A DNA stretch of 20,675 bases from Selenomonas sp. (GCF_022771645.1 NZ_JALFCU010000091.1:1-20675), one strand, 5' to 3'. Positions 13,378 through 20,244 are shown, numbered from the stretch's first letter. Notes: generated by a model from the letters alone, not told the origin. Numbers and translations: made by a program.

Positions 13378-14202
13378 ATGGAACAAACGCTTTCTGTCAA
13401 ATATCAAACGCTCAAGCAGACCCTCCACGCCCTCACCTCCGCCGCCGTCGCGTTCTCCGCGGGCGTCGACTCGACGTTCCTCTTGGACGTGGCGCACGAG
13501 GTGCTGGGGGCAAAGGCCGTCGCGTTCACGGCATCGTCGCCGTTCGTGCCGCAGCGCGACGTCGACGAGGCCGCCGCGTTCTGCCGAGCGCGGGGCGTCG
13601 AACACATCGTCGTGCCTTTCGATACGCTCGCCATCCCGGGCGTCGCCGCAAATCCGACGGATCGCTGCTACCTCTGCAAGCACGCATTGTTCTCGCATAT
13701 GGTCGCACTCGCGAAACAGCGCGGCCTCGCCGCTGTCGTCGACGGCTCGAACCTCGATGACGATGGCGACTACCGCCCCGGCCGCCGCGCGCTGAAGGAA
13801 CTCGGCATCGTGAGCCCGCTCCACGCAGCCGGCCTGACAAAGGCGGACATCCGCGCGCTGTCAAAAGAACGCGGCCTCCCTACCTGGGACAAGCCATCCG
13901 CTGCCTGCCTCGCCTCGCGCTTCGCCTACGGCGAGACGCTGACGCGGGACGCTCTCAACCGCGTGAACGCCGCCGAAGAATTTCTCATGAGCAAGGGCTT
14001 CCGCCAGCTCCGCGTCCGCGTCCATGACGGCGCGACCCTCGCCCGCATCGAGCTCCTGCCGGAGGACCTCCCCCGCTTCCTCACCGCCCCGGGATTGCGC
14101 GAGGAGACGAGCTGGCACCTCAAAGCCCTCGGCTTCCGCTACGTCGCGGTCGACCTGCAGGGATTCCGGTCGGGGAGCATGAACGAGGGGATGGGGAGAT
14201 GA
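13378..14202 (+). CDS. larE: ATP-dependent sacrificial sulfur transferase LarE
   Basis: LarE donates sulfur to the nicotinate-derived precursor of the nickel-pincer cofactor of lactate racemase, in some family members using its own cysteine. This 274-residue PP-loop protein has the ATP loop SAGVDS at 27-32, where the family usually has SGGVDS. The cysteine pair RCYLCK is at 96-101. DGSNLDDDGDYRPGRRA is a family hallmark, and KPSAACLASRFAYGE carries C177, at the position of the sacrificial cysteine of Lactobacillus LarE. AAAGGGG precedes the ATG. No larA, larB or larC is in the window, so cofactor synthesis must be completed elsewhere or serve another nickel-pincer enzyme. An AGTCGCAC/GTGCGACT inverted repeat (14202-14233) starts at the last base of its stop codon and may end the transcript. 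Confidence 0.9.
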   Translation: MEQTLSVKYQTLKQTLHALTSAAVAFSAGVDSTFLLDVAHEVLGAKAVAFTASSPFVPQRDVDEAAAFCRARGVEHIVVPFDTLAIPGVAANPTDRCYLCKHALFSHMVALAKQRGLAAVVDGSNLDDDGDYRPGRRALKELGIVSPLHAAGLTKADIRALSKERGLPTWDKPSAACLASRFAYGETLTRDALNRVNAAEEFLMSKGFRQLRVRVHDGATLARIELLPEDLPRFLTAPGLREETSWHLKALGFRYVAVDLQGFRSGSMNEGMGR

Positions 14203-14223
14203 GTCGCACCCGCGGAAGAAGAT

Positions 14224-14353
14224 ACGTGCGACTTGTTCTGTAGTACAAGGGACCCGCTCCGTCGCGCTACGCGCGCCACCTCGACCTAAAGGATAAAGCG
14301 ACCGCATAGGCGCTAAAGCGCCTTGCGTCTGCTTTTCCCTGAGGGAGAGGCTG
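14224..14353. repeat. Dispersed repeat, copy 3, with a 53-base insertion
   Basis: The element begins near ACGTGCGACTT and contains GTACAAGGGACCCGCTCC, resembling copies 1 and 5. It then has GTCGCGCTACGCGCGCCACC, which is the reverse complement of the copy 2 arm, and ends TCCCTGAGGGAGAGGCTG. Between CACCTC (ends 14282) and TCCCTGAGGG (from 14336) there are 53 extra bases containing the hairpin AGGCGC-TAAA-GCGCCT (14308-14323). In the other copies the two blocks are contiguous, so this copy appears interrupted. Confidence 0.65.
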
Positions 14354-14620
14354 CTGTATTGTTCCGTTCGGCAATAGCAAGTTACGTTTTCGCGATTACG
14401 TCGTGTCTTCGGGCGGAAGGGCGGTTCCGATAAGAAATCCGTTTTGCGGCAAGAAAAGCCGCCTTGATTCCATTTCCTCCATGCCGCATTCCGGATTTCG
14501 TTCGGAATCGCCCTGAAGCCAGCGACCGAGAAAGAATCTTCACGCGCAAAGCAGGAAATCCCCCCTTTTTACAGAATAGTATGAGTAGAAATCAACAGCG
14601 AATCAGGGGGCGTATTTTAT
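14354..14620. other. Non-coding leader before the phosphohexomutase gene
   Basis: No gene is supported here. Two small inverted repeats are visible: GCGGC/GCCGC (14446-14450, 14458-14462) and ATTCCG/CGGAAT (14488-14493, 14503-14508). A TAGTAT about 45 bases before the next ATG could be a -10 element, but no -35 fits, so the promoter is not identified. Confidence 0.4.
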
Positions 14621-16126
14621 ATGATTACTTCCGAAAAACAGATGATGAAGCTCGCGAACGGCAGCGACGTGCGCGGCGTGGCGGTCGACGGCGTCGACGG
14701 CGAGCCGGTGAACCTCACGACCGAGGCGGCGAACCGCATCGCGTCGGGCTTCGTCGAGTTCCTCGCCGAGCGCACGGGCAAAGCGAAGAAAGACCTGCGC
14801 ATCGCCGTCGGCCACGACACGCGCATCTCGGCGCACGCGCTGAAGGGCGCGGTGCTGCAGGCGCTGACCGCGGCCGGCTGCGTGACGGTCGACTGCGGCC
14901 TCGCGTCGACACCGGCGATGTTCATGTCCATCGTGCTGAAAGAGACGCAGATGGACGGCTCGATCATGATCACGGCGAGCCATCTGCCGTACAACCGCAA
15001 CGGGCTGAAATTTTTCACGGAGGCCGGCGGCGTCGAGCATGACGAGGTGCTGACGATCCTCAGGAACGCCTGCCGCACGCCAGAGGTCACGGGCGACACG
15101 ACGCGCGTGCAGAAGTACGACCTCATGGACCGCTACTGCCATTATCTGCGCAAAAAAATCCGCAAGGCGCTCGGCGACGAGAACACGCCACTCAAGGGCA
15201 TGCACGTCGTCGTCGACGCCGGCAACGGCGCGGGCGGCTTCTTCGCGTCGCAGATCCTCGGCCGCCTCGGCGCGGACACGTCCGGGAGCGTTTTCCTCGA
15301 GCCGGACGGCCATTTCCCGAACCACATCCCGAACCCCGAGAACAAGCAGGCCATGGCGGCCATCAAGAAGGCCGTCGTCGACAGCCACGCCGACCTCGGC
15401 TTCATCTTTGACACCGACGTCGACCGCATGAGCGCCGTGCTCGGCAATGGCCGCGAGGTCAGCCGCAACGCGCTCATCGGCATGATGGCCGCCATCCTCG
15501 CGCCGGAGTATCCGCAGAGCACGATCGTCACGGACTCCGTCACGAGCGACGAGCTCACGGAGTTCCTGACGAAAGACCTCGGCCTCAAGCATCACCGTTA
15601 CATGCGCGGCTACAAGAACGTCATCGACGAGTGCATCCGCCTGAACAAGGCCGGCACCGTCTCGCCGCTCGCGATCGAGACGAGCGGCCACGGCGCGCTC
15701 TCCGAGAACTATTATCTCGACGACGGCGCGTACCTCGCCGTACGCCTGCTCATCGCCGCCGCGAAGGCGAAGCAGCAGGGCAAGAAGCTGTCGTCGCTCA
15801 TCAAGAAGCTCGGCGAGCCGCTCGAGAGCAAAGAGTTCCGCATGGCCATCAAGGGCGAGGACGACTTCCAGTCGTACGGCAACGGCGTGCTGAAGACGTT
15901 CGAGCAGCGCGCCGACGTCCAGGGCATCAAGCGCGCGCAGCCGAACTACGAAGGCGTCCGCCTCGTCTTCCCGCACGGCTGGGCGCTCCTGCGCCTCTCG
16001 CTCCACGATCCGCAGATGCCGCTGAACGTCGAGAGCAGCAAGAAAGGCGGCGTCGAAGAGATTGCCGCGAAGGTCAAAGAACTCCTCGAAGGGTTCACAT
16101 CGCTCGATACGAGTGCGCTGAAGTAA
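14621..16126 (+). CDS. Phosphoglucomutase/phosphomannomutase
   Basis: This 501-residue alpha-D-phosphohexomutase interconverts hexose 1- and 6-phosphates (glucose or mannose) to feed nucleotide-sugar and envelope polysaccharide synthesis. All four family sites are present: the phosphoserine loop TASHLPYNRNG with S120; the Mg-binding DTDVD at 264-268; the sugar-specificity loop ETSGH at 353-357; and the C-terminal phosphate-binding region. GRDTRIS-like GHDTRIS at the N-terminus and GYKNVI before the sugar loop agree. Length is slightly above the usual 450-470. The ATG at 14621 follows CAGGGGGCG. It is preceded by a long non-coding stretch and followed by a bidirectional terminator, so it is probably a single-gene unit. 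Which sugar is preferred cannot be told. Confidence 0.9.
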   Translation: MITSEKQMMKLANGSDVRGVAVDGVDGEPVNLTTEAANRIASGFVEFLAERTGKAKKDLRIAVGHDTRISAHALKGAVLQALTAAGCVTVDCGLASTPAMFMSIVLKETQMDGSIMITASHLPYNRNGLKFFTEAGGVEHDEVLTILRNACRTPEVTGDTTRVQKYDLMDRYCHYLRKKIRKALGDENTPLKGMHVVVDAGNGAGGFFASQILGRLGADTSGSVFLEPDGHFPNHIPNPENKQAMAAIKKAVVDSHADLGFIFDTDVDRMSAVLGNGREVSRNALIGMMAAILAPEYPQSTIVTDSVTSDELTEFLTKDLGLKHHRYMRGYKNVIDECIRLNKAGTVSPLAIETSGHGALSENYYLDDGAYLAVRLLIAAAKAKQQGKKLSSLIKKLGEPLESKEFRMAIKGEDDFQSYGNGVLKTFEQRADVQGIKRAQPNYEGVRLVFPHGWALLRLSLHDPQMPLNVESSKKGGVEEIAAKVKELLEGFTSLDTSALK

Positions 16127-16150
16127 ATACCAGAAAATATTTTGCAACAT

Positions 16151-16197
16151 AAAAGATGGTGGAATACCAAAAATAATTTGGCATTCCACCATCTTTT
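16151..16197. terminator. Bidirectional terminator
   Basis: AAAAGATGGTGGAAT (16151-16165) pairs with ATTCCACCATCTTTT (16183-16197) and the stem continues inward with CCAAA/TTTGG. A- and T-runs flank it, serving the phosphohexomutase gene and the convergent oxidoreductase gene. Confidence 0.93.
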
Positions 16198-16236
16198 TAT
16201 CGGTATGACATTTTTATTTTCATGGAATCTTCCGGC

Positions 16237-17220
16237 TCACTCTTCCTCGGGATACTTCATCCCCCACGTCTCCCGTGCCTGCGTCATGAGGCGCATGACA
16301 TCGCGCGTGTAGTCGAGGTGCATGACGGACGGGTCGCCGCTGACCGCCGTCTCCATATCGAGCACCTCGTACTGCAGCGCCTCGGCCGTGCTGCCCGCGA
16401 GGATCTCTTCCTTGCGGCCGTCTTCCGTCCAGGTGATGACAGCCTTGTCGCCGCGCGGGTACTCATAGAGCTCGACGTACGCCTTGTCGAACGACAGCGT
16501 GCCGCGCTTCGGCTGCTTCGAGTGGAGCGAGAGCATGACCGTCGCCATCTGCCCGTCCTTGTTTTTCAGCAGCAGGCTCGCCTGCTCGTCGACACCCGTT
16601 TCCGCATACTTCACCTGCGTCAAGAGCTCCGTCGGGCACGAGCTCAGAAACCAGCGCACGAACGACAGCGCGTAGACGCCGATGTCGAGCATCGCGCCGC
16701 CGGCGAGGCTGCGGTTGAAAAAGCGGTTCTTCATGTTGTAGTCTTTGTAGCTGCCGAAGTTCATCGTGATGACGTTCAATGGCCCGAACTTCCCCGCCGC
16801 TGCCATCGCCGCGAGCTCGCGGTAGATCGGCATGTGGTAAATCGTCTGCGCCTCGGCGAGCACGACGTGATGCTCTTCCGCGAGTGCGACGGCCTCCTCG
16901 AGCTCCGCGCTGTTCAGCGTGATCGATTTCTCGCAGAGCACATGCTTGCCAGCCGCGAGGGCTTTGCGCAGATACTGGATGTGCGTGTTGTGCGGCGTCG
17001 AGATGTAGACGATGTCGACGGCGGGATCCGTGAACATCTCCTCGGGGTCGTCATAGACCTTGCCGATGCCGTACTCCTGTGCAAACTTTACCGCCTTCTC
17101 ATGCGTGCGGTTGCCGACGGCGTAGAGATTGCCGCCGAGCGCCTGCATCGCGTCCGCGAGCTGGTGGCCGATCACCCCGACGCCGAGCGTCGCCCAACGG
17201 AACCGCGTCTTGTTCTCCAT
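16237..17220 (-). CDS. Gfo/Idh/MocA family NAD(P)-dependent oxidoreductase
   Basis: The 327-residue protein has an N-terminal Rossmann fold with GVGVIG at 13-18, followed by the beta-strand/Arg segment AVGNRTHEKA. The catalytic lysine is K98 in CEKSITLN (the family usually has EKP). The second conserved site, GGAMLDIGVYALS, has D179 and Y183 in the DxGxY motif. The closest group I can name is the dihydrodiol-dehydrogenase-like branch, which acts on sugars or diols. The substrate is unknown. The start is the ATG at 17220-17218 with AGGGGGA upstream. The gene is alone on its strand. Confidence 0.88.
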   Translation of the reverse strand: MENKTRFRWATLGVGVIGHQLADAMQALGGNLYAVGNRTHEKAVKFAQEYGIGKVYDDPEEMFTDPAVDIVYISTPHNTHIQYLRKALAAGKHVLCEKSITLNSAELEEAVALAEEHHVVLAEAQTIYHMPIYRELAAMAAAGKFGPLNVITMNFGSYKDYNMKNRFFNRSLAGGAMLDIGVYALSFVRWFLSSCPTELLTQVKYAETGVDEQASLLLKNKDGQMATVMLSLHSKQPKRGTLSFDKAYVELYEYPRGDKAVITWTEDGRKEEILAGSTAEALQYEVLDMETAVSGDPSVMHLDYTRDVMRLMTQARETWGMKYPEEE

Positions 17221-17266
17221 AGAAAAATCCCCCTTCGAAAATTTCCCGATGTTTCTTCTTCCTCGT

Positions 17267-17275
17267 ATTCTATCA
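17267..17275 (-). promoter_or_regulatory. Candidate extended -10 of the oxidoreductase gene
   Basis: On the minus strand TGATAGAAT (17267-17275) fits the extended -10 pattern TGnTATAAT. No -35 at proper spacing is seen, which extended -10 promoters tolerate. Confidence 0.4.
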
Positions 17276-17283
17276 CATGCAAA

Positions 17284-17327
17284 AACATCCGTCCACCGTC
17301 AAAACGGATTGACGATGGGCGGATGTT
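17284..17327 (-). terminator. Long hairpin between divergent promoters
   Basis: AACATCCG (17284-17291) pairs with CGGATGTT (17320-17327), continuing through CCA/TGG to CGTCAA/TTGACG around the AACGGA region. On the minus strand five T follow, so it reads as a minus-strand terminator. It lies upstream of the oxidoreductase -10, and its right arm contains the -35 of the plus-strand promoter at 17309. Confidence 0.5.
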
Positions 17328-17338
17328 CGGGATATACT
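17309..17338 (+). promoter_or_regulatory. Promoter of the candidate toxin gene
   Basis: TTGACG (17309-17314), 18 bases, TATACT (17333-17338). The transcript would begin near 17343 with the hairpin ACATTC-GGG-GAATGT (17343-17357) at its 5' end and have a leader of about 130 bases. A second hairpin, GCTGC/GCAGC (17429-17443), lies about 17 bases before the ribosome binding site. Confidence 0.68.
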
Positions 17339-17472
17339 AGAGACATTCGGGGAATGTTGCCCCACGCGAACTTCAACCGTATGGTCTTGTCAAGCATAGT
17401 GCATGTACCCGCTCCTCAGGATTCCCCAGCTGCTCTCTGCAGCAATATGGCGTGGAAGCGGAGGTGATGCGT

Positions 17473-17718
17473 ATGCAAGACGGCTGGACAAACATCATCT
17501 GTGCCATTTCTATCTTGGTTCTGTCCCTTGGGACGTTCCTGCTTTGTGTCGCAAGTGCAAAATACTTGGGACGCGCAAAAGCGCCGGATGATAGCGACCT
17601 TGGATTCCGTTTGTCGATTTCGACCAAGTCCATTTGGCTTGGCATCCGAGGTTCGAAAAAGAAACCGGACAGCAAAAAAGACCAGTCCACTCCCAACGGC
17701 TCTGGCCTTTTGCTCTAA
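17473..17718 (+). CDS. Small single-pass membrane protein, candidate type I toxin
   Basis: The ORF encodes 81 residues: a short N-terminus, one strongly hydrophobic segment (about 7-29, IICAISILVLSLGTFLLCVA) and a basic, Lys/Ser-rich tail (GSKKKPDSKKDQS). The start is chosen as the ATG at 17473 because GGAGGTG (17460-17466) is spaced 6 bases from it. An ATG at 17467 directly abuts that site, and a GTG at 17452 lies before it. The membrane segment with a basic tail, the long structured leader and an opposing promoter at the 3' end resemble type I toxins such as TxpA or the holin-like toxins of Bacillota. It is longer than most of those, and I cannot place it in a named family. A small membrane protein with an unrelated role is the main alternative. 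Confidence 0.6.
   Translation: MQDGWTNIICAISILVLSLGTFLLCVASAKYLGRAKAPDDSDLGFRLSISTKSIWLGIRGSKKKPDSKKDQSTPNGSGLLL
17674..17710 (-). terminator. Terminator of the antisense RNA
   Basis: On the minus strand AAAGGCCAG pairs with CTGGTCTTT (complements of 17702-17710 and 17677-17685) through a G-U pair, with a 16-base loop, then six T (complement of 17674-17679). On the plus strand the same position would be an A-C mismatch, so the fold favours the minus-strand transcript. Confidence 0.6.
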
Positions 17719-17737
17719 CGCATATGTGCTAACCTTG

Positions 17738-17767
17738 GCGAGCCTGCGATTGCGGTTCGCTCTTTTT
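17738..17767 (+). terminator. Terminator of the candidate toxin mRNA
   Basis: GCGAGCC (17738-17744) pairs with GGTTCGC (17754-17760) with one G-U, a 9-base loop, followed by TCTTTTT (17761-17767). It lies 19 bases past the ORF stop. Confidence 0.68.
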
Positions 17768-17776
17768 CTGACTCTT

Positions 17777-17805
17777 ATTATACAAGTTTCTTTCTCAAAC
17801 GTCAA
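17777..17805 (-). promoter_or_regulatory. Antisense promoter, near-perfect consensus
   Basis: On the minus strand TTGACG (17800-17805), 17 bases, TATAAT (17777-17782). No minus-strand gene follows before 17220, so its product would be the antisense RNA. It overlaps the leader of the glucosaminidase gene, whose ribosome binding site begins at 17807. Confidence 0.78.
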
Positions 17806-17821
17806 CGAGGAGGCTTATCTC

Positions 17822-19096
17822 TTGAAAAAACAGATATTCCTGCCGCTCGCGGCGGCCGTCCTCGCGCCGTGGCTGCTTGCCGCGCCTGCCGCCGCTGCGC
17901 CGTCCGAAATCGCCGAGCGGCCGATCGCCGGCAGCGTCACGATCGCGCGGCCCGATTTCGGCAAAACGCTGCCCGGCGAGGTGAACAAAAAGGCCATCGA
18001 GAACGTCGCGTGGCGCCTCACGCCTGCCTATGATGAGCTCCTGCTCCCTGAGGAGGCCGCGCCCGAGACCGTCACGATCTTCGGCAGCGCCGAGGCTAGC
18101 CCTGAGCAGATGGCCGCGTTCATCACGCGCCGCAACCCCGCGCCGAAGCTGAACTGTACCGTGCCGCAAATCGTCCGCTACTATTACGAAGAGGCCGGCC
18201 GCGAGGGCATCCGCCCCGACATCGCGCTCTGCCAGGCGCTGAAAGAAACGGGCTTCTTCGCCTACGGCGGCGACGTCGTGCCCGCACAGAACAATTTCTG
18301 CGGCCTCGGAACGACCGGCGGCGGCGTGCGCGGTGCGTCGTTCGCCACGCCGCAGCTCGGCGTGCGCGCCCACATCCAGCACCTCCTCGCCTACGCCTCG
18401 TCGAACCCGCCGCACGTCACCGTCGTCGACCCGCGCTACGACCTCATCGTGCACGACCGCCCCGACATCCACGGCAGCGTTCAGGCCTGGACGGGCCTGA
18501 ACGGCATCTGGGCCGTCCCCGGCCGGACGTACGGCCAGGACATCCTGCGCCTCTGGGCGGCGGCAAAAGCGCCCGACGCGAGCGACGCCGCCCTCGCCGC
18601 CGCCGAGAAAAAATGCCGACAAGCGCCTGACGAGGCGGATGGCTACCTCTATCGCGGCATCGTCTACGCGAAGCGCGGCGACACAGAGAAAGCCCGTGCC
18701 GACTTCGAGACCGGCGCGACATACGACACGAGCGGCACGGCGCTCTACGACCTCGCGATCCTCCTGACGCAGGCCGGCGACACGAAAGCCGCCGCGAGAG
18801 CCTACGACAACCTCTTAGACGCGCATCCGGCGTTTTCTGCCGCCGCCTGGTACAACCGCGGCCTGCTCTACCTCGCGGACAAGAAACCCAAAGACGCCGA
18901 GGCCGCGTTCTACCACGCGCTGAATTGCAACCCGCAAGGCGCCGCCGCGCAAAACGCCATCGCCGTCGCGAAGCTCCGGCAGAAAGACTACAAAGGCGCT
19001 TGGACCGCCCTCGAAACCGCCGCCCAGATCAACAACGCCGACTTCGACGTCCTCGCGAACCAGATTGTCTTCGATGCGTGCCTGAAAGAAAAATGA
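17822..19096 (+). CDS. Secreted N-acetylglucosaminidase-domain protein with TPR repeats
   Basis: The 424-residue protein starts with a TTG codon at 17822, read as Met, with GAGGAGG at 17807-17813. The upstream frame through the toxin locus has no support. The signal peptide MKKQIFLPLAAAVLAPWLLA continues to an AxA-type cleavage site (about 22-27). A glucosaminidase (PF01832-like) domain spans about 110-255: ALCQALKETGFF with putative catalytic E142, QNNFCGLGTTGGG, and VQAWTGLNGIWAVPG. It would hydrolyse peptidoglycan glycan strands. From about 265 to the end there are four tetratricopeptide repeats (for example GYLYRGIVYAKRGDTEKARA and AWYNRGLLYLADKKPKDAEA), suited to protein contacts. No convincing promoter of its own is visible; it may depend on read-through from 17309. 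Confidence 0.87.
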   Translation: MKKQIFLPLAAAVLAPWLLAAPAAAAPSEIAERPIAGSVTIARPDFGKTLPGEVNKKAIENVAWRLTPAYDELLLPEEAAPETVTIFGSAEASPEQMAAFITRRNPAPKLNCTVPQIVRYYYEEAGREGIRPDIALCQALKETGFFAYGGDVVPAQNNFCGLGTTGGGVRGASFATPQLGVRAHIQHLLAYASSNPPHVTVVDPRYDLIVHDRPDIHGSVQAWTGLNGIWAVPGRTYGQDILRLWAAAKAPDASDAALAAAEKKCRQAPDEADGYLYRGIVYAKRGDTEKARADFETGATYDTSGTALYDLAILLTQAGDTKAAARAYDNLLDAHPAFSAAAWYNRGLLYLADKKPKDAEAAFYHALNCNPQGAAAQNAIAVAKLRQKDYKGAWTALETAAQINNADFDVLANQIVFDACLKEK

Positions 19097-19162
19097 TATC
19101 TAAAAAAGGGTTGTTACATTTACTAGAAGGGTTCATAAGATTGCGACCGTAACTTATTCAGA

Positions 19163-19379
19163 AGGCTCTCCCCTAGGGGAGAGCTGGCGCGCGTAGCGCG
19201 ACTGAGAGGGTGGCGAAGGTAGGACAAAACTTCATAAAACAAAAATATCATCGAAGGTATTTAAAAACTTGCGTTTTAAAGTCGTACCTTCGATGATATT
19301 TTTTGTAAAAGAAGCTAGGCCGTACCTCCGACACCCTCTCCACCGCTTCGCGGTCCCCCTCTCCCGTAGGGAGAGGCTG
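19163..19379. repeat. Dispersed repeat, copy 4 (two-armed)
   Basis: The left arm is 19163-19223: AGGCTCTCCCCTAGGGGAGA, then GCTGGCGCGCGTAGCGCGAC and GGTGGCGAAGGTAGG. The right arm 19321-19379 is GTACCTCCGACACCCTCTCC to CTCCCGTAGGGAGAGGCTG. The arms are imperfectly complementary and closely match copy 2, while the core differs completely. The core here holds the long hairpin at 19241-19303. No gene is seen in 19097-19453. Confidence 0.75.
19241..19303. terminator. Perfect 19-bp hairpin inside repeat copy 4
   Basis: AAAAATATCATCGAAGGTA (19241-19259) and its exact reverse complement (19285-19303) enclose a second inverted repeat, TTTAAAA/TTTTAAA. A-run and T-run at the ends make it a plausible bidirectional terminator for the glucosaminidase gene and the opposing relic gene. 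The AT-rich core contrasts with the GC-rich arms around it. Confidence 0.65.
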
Positions 19380-19453
19380 TTGTGGTTGTCACGCTCGCAA
19401 CAGATGGAACAACGTATAGCTGCAACAGCCTCTTTTTGCTGACGAACACAGCG

Positions 19454-19988
19454 TCACGCTTTCGGCATCAGCTTGCCGCCGCCAGGCAGTGCGTACGTCC
19501 GTCCGCCGAGATCGTCAGCGGCATCCGCGTTGTAATAGATGTTGTGCCCGTTCGACGTGATGTTCGTGTAGCCCGTCGCCGCGTCCACGAGCGTCGTGAC
19601 ATAGGCGTCGTCCGTGAGCGTCTGATCTTTTGCCGTCAGCGTGAAGTCGCCGCCGTTCGCGCCCGATTTGCCCCAACGACCCGCTGCGACGTTCACGAGC
19701 GTGTCCCCCGGCTGCACGAGCGCGACGTTTTGGAGGCTCGCCTTGGCCGTCGTATTCGTCACGAAAAACATCGGACCGTCCGAGTCGTTGCGGAGCGTGG
19801 AATCTACAGCCTGGAAGCTCGCCTCGCCGACGCCCGCGTCGCCCGAGAAGCTCTGATACAGCATGACACCGTGGTCTTTCGTGCCCGTGAGGTCGACGTT
19901 TCATCGGCACGGGCGCCGCCATCGCGAGCGCCAAGGCCGTGGCGAGGATCGCGCGCATGGCACGCTTGCGAGAAAACTGGATCTTCAT
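19454..19988 (-). pseudogene. Frameshifted relic of an exported beta-helix-like protein
   Basis: The ATG at 19988 (GGGGAGCG upstream) opens a signal peptide, MKIQFSRKRAMRAILATALA with AMAAPVPM following. The frame then becomes meaningless, while another frame continues NVDLTGTKDHGVMLYQSFSG to the stop at 19454. Removing one base from the TTT at 19899-19901 would join both into a 177-residue protein. The mature part (LYQSFSGDA, GPMFFVTNT, GRWGKSGANGG, LTAKDQTL, then DDAYVTTL and a SNGHNIYYNADA end) resembles the C-terminal section of repetitive beta-helix, carbohydrate-binding-type surface proteins of anaerobic Bacillota. As I recall them, those have a longer N-terminal region and a further segment after the NQTL-type motif, so deletions are likely too. 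The possible promoter (TTGACA with TATAGT) has only 14 bases between hexamers. A sequencing error at the T-run is the alternative to true decay. Confidence 0.6.
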
Positions 19989-20112
19989 AAGAATCGCTCC
20001 CCAAATCAGGCATTCCCTTGCGAAAGATTTTGTTCCTTTCGATGACTATAGTATAGAGCGCTGTTGTCAAAAAGAACTGAGGAAATGAAAACAAAGTATA
20101 AACGGAAACATT

Positions 20113-20225
20113 ACGTGCGCGCACCGGCGACCACATCAGACGTACGTATGCAAAGGTCGTACAAGCGACCCGCTCCTGGCGCTGCGCTTCGCTCCGCGCC
20201 TGTCCTCTCCCTGAGGGAGAGGCTG
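20113..20225. repeat. Dispersed repeat, copy 5
   Basis: This 113-base copy pairs with copy 1 (744-855): ACGTGCGCGCACCGGCGAC, a divergent 28-base middle, TACAAGCGACCCGCTCC, CCTGGCGCTGCGCTTCGCTC, CGCGCCTGTCCTC and TCCCTGAGGGAGAGGCTG. The end hairpin CTCTCCCTGAGGGAGAG is perfect. It lies between the relic gene and the rRNA terminator. No gene is seen in 19989-20244. Confidence 0.72.
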
Positions 20226-20244
20226 TTTCGTATTTTTACAAACA

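Larger units (their letters stand above)
17674..17771 (-). ncRNA. Candidate antisense RNA (type I antitoxin)
   Basis: A transcript from the promoter at 17777-17805 would start near 17771 and end at the terminator at 17674-17710, about 100 bases. It would be fully complementary to the last 15 or so codons of the membrane-protein ORF, its 3' untranslated region and its terminator stem. No ORF with a ribosome binding site is seen in it. The ends are estimated from promoter and terminator positions; expression is not shown. Confidence 0.5.

Noticed and set aside
14603..16192. 529-codon minus-strand frame opposite the phosphohexomutase
   Set aside because: Shadow of a gene with all family motifs; no start signals.
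17750..17781. TTGCGG...TATTAT as a promoter for the glucosaminidase gene
   Set aside because: The spacer is 20 bases and no -35 fits at 16-18; the -10 coincides with the opposing promoter's AT-rich box.
19988..20090. TTGACA/TATAGT promoter of the relic gene
   Set aside because: The spacer is only 14 bases, too short for a normal sigma-A promoter; not listed as a feature.
19804..20136. Minus-strand frame running from upstream into the relic gene
   Set aside because: Third frame through the signal-peptide region; crosses the promoter area and has no start signals.
744..20225. CRISPR array
   Set aside because: The repeats are few, widely spaced and over 100 bases long with no regular spacers or cas genes.
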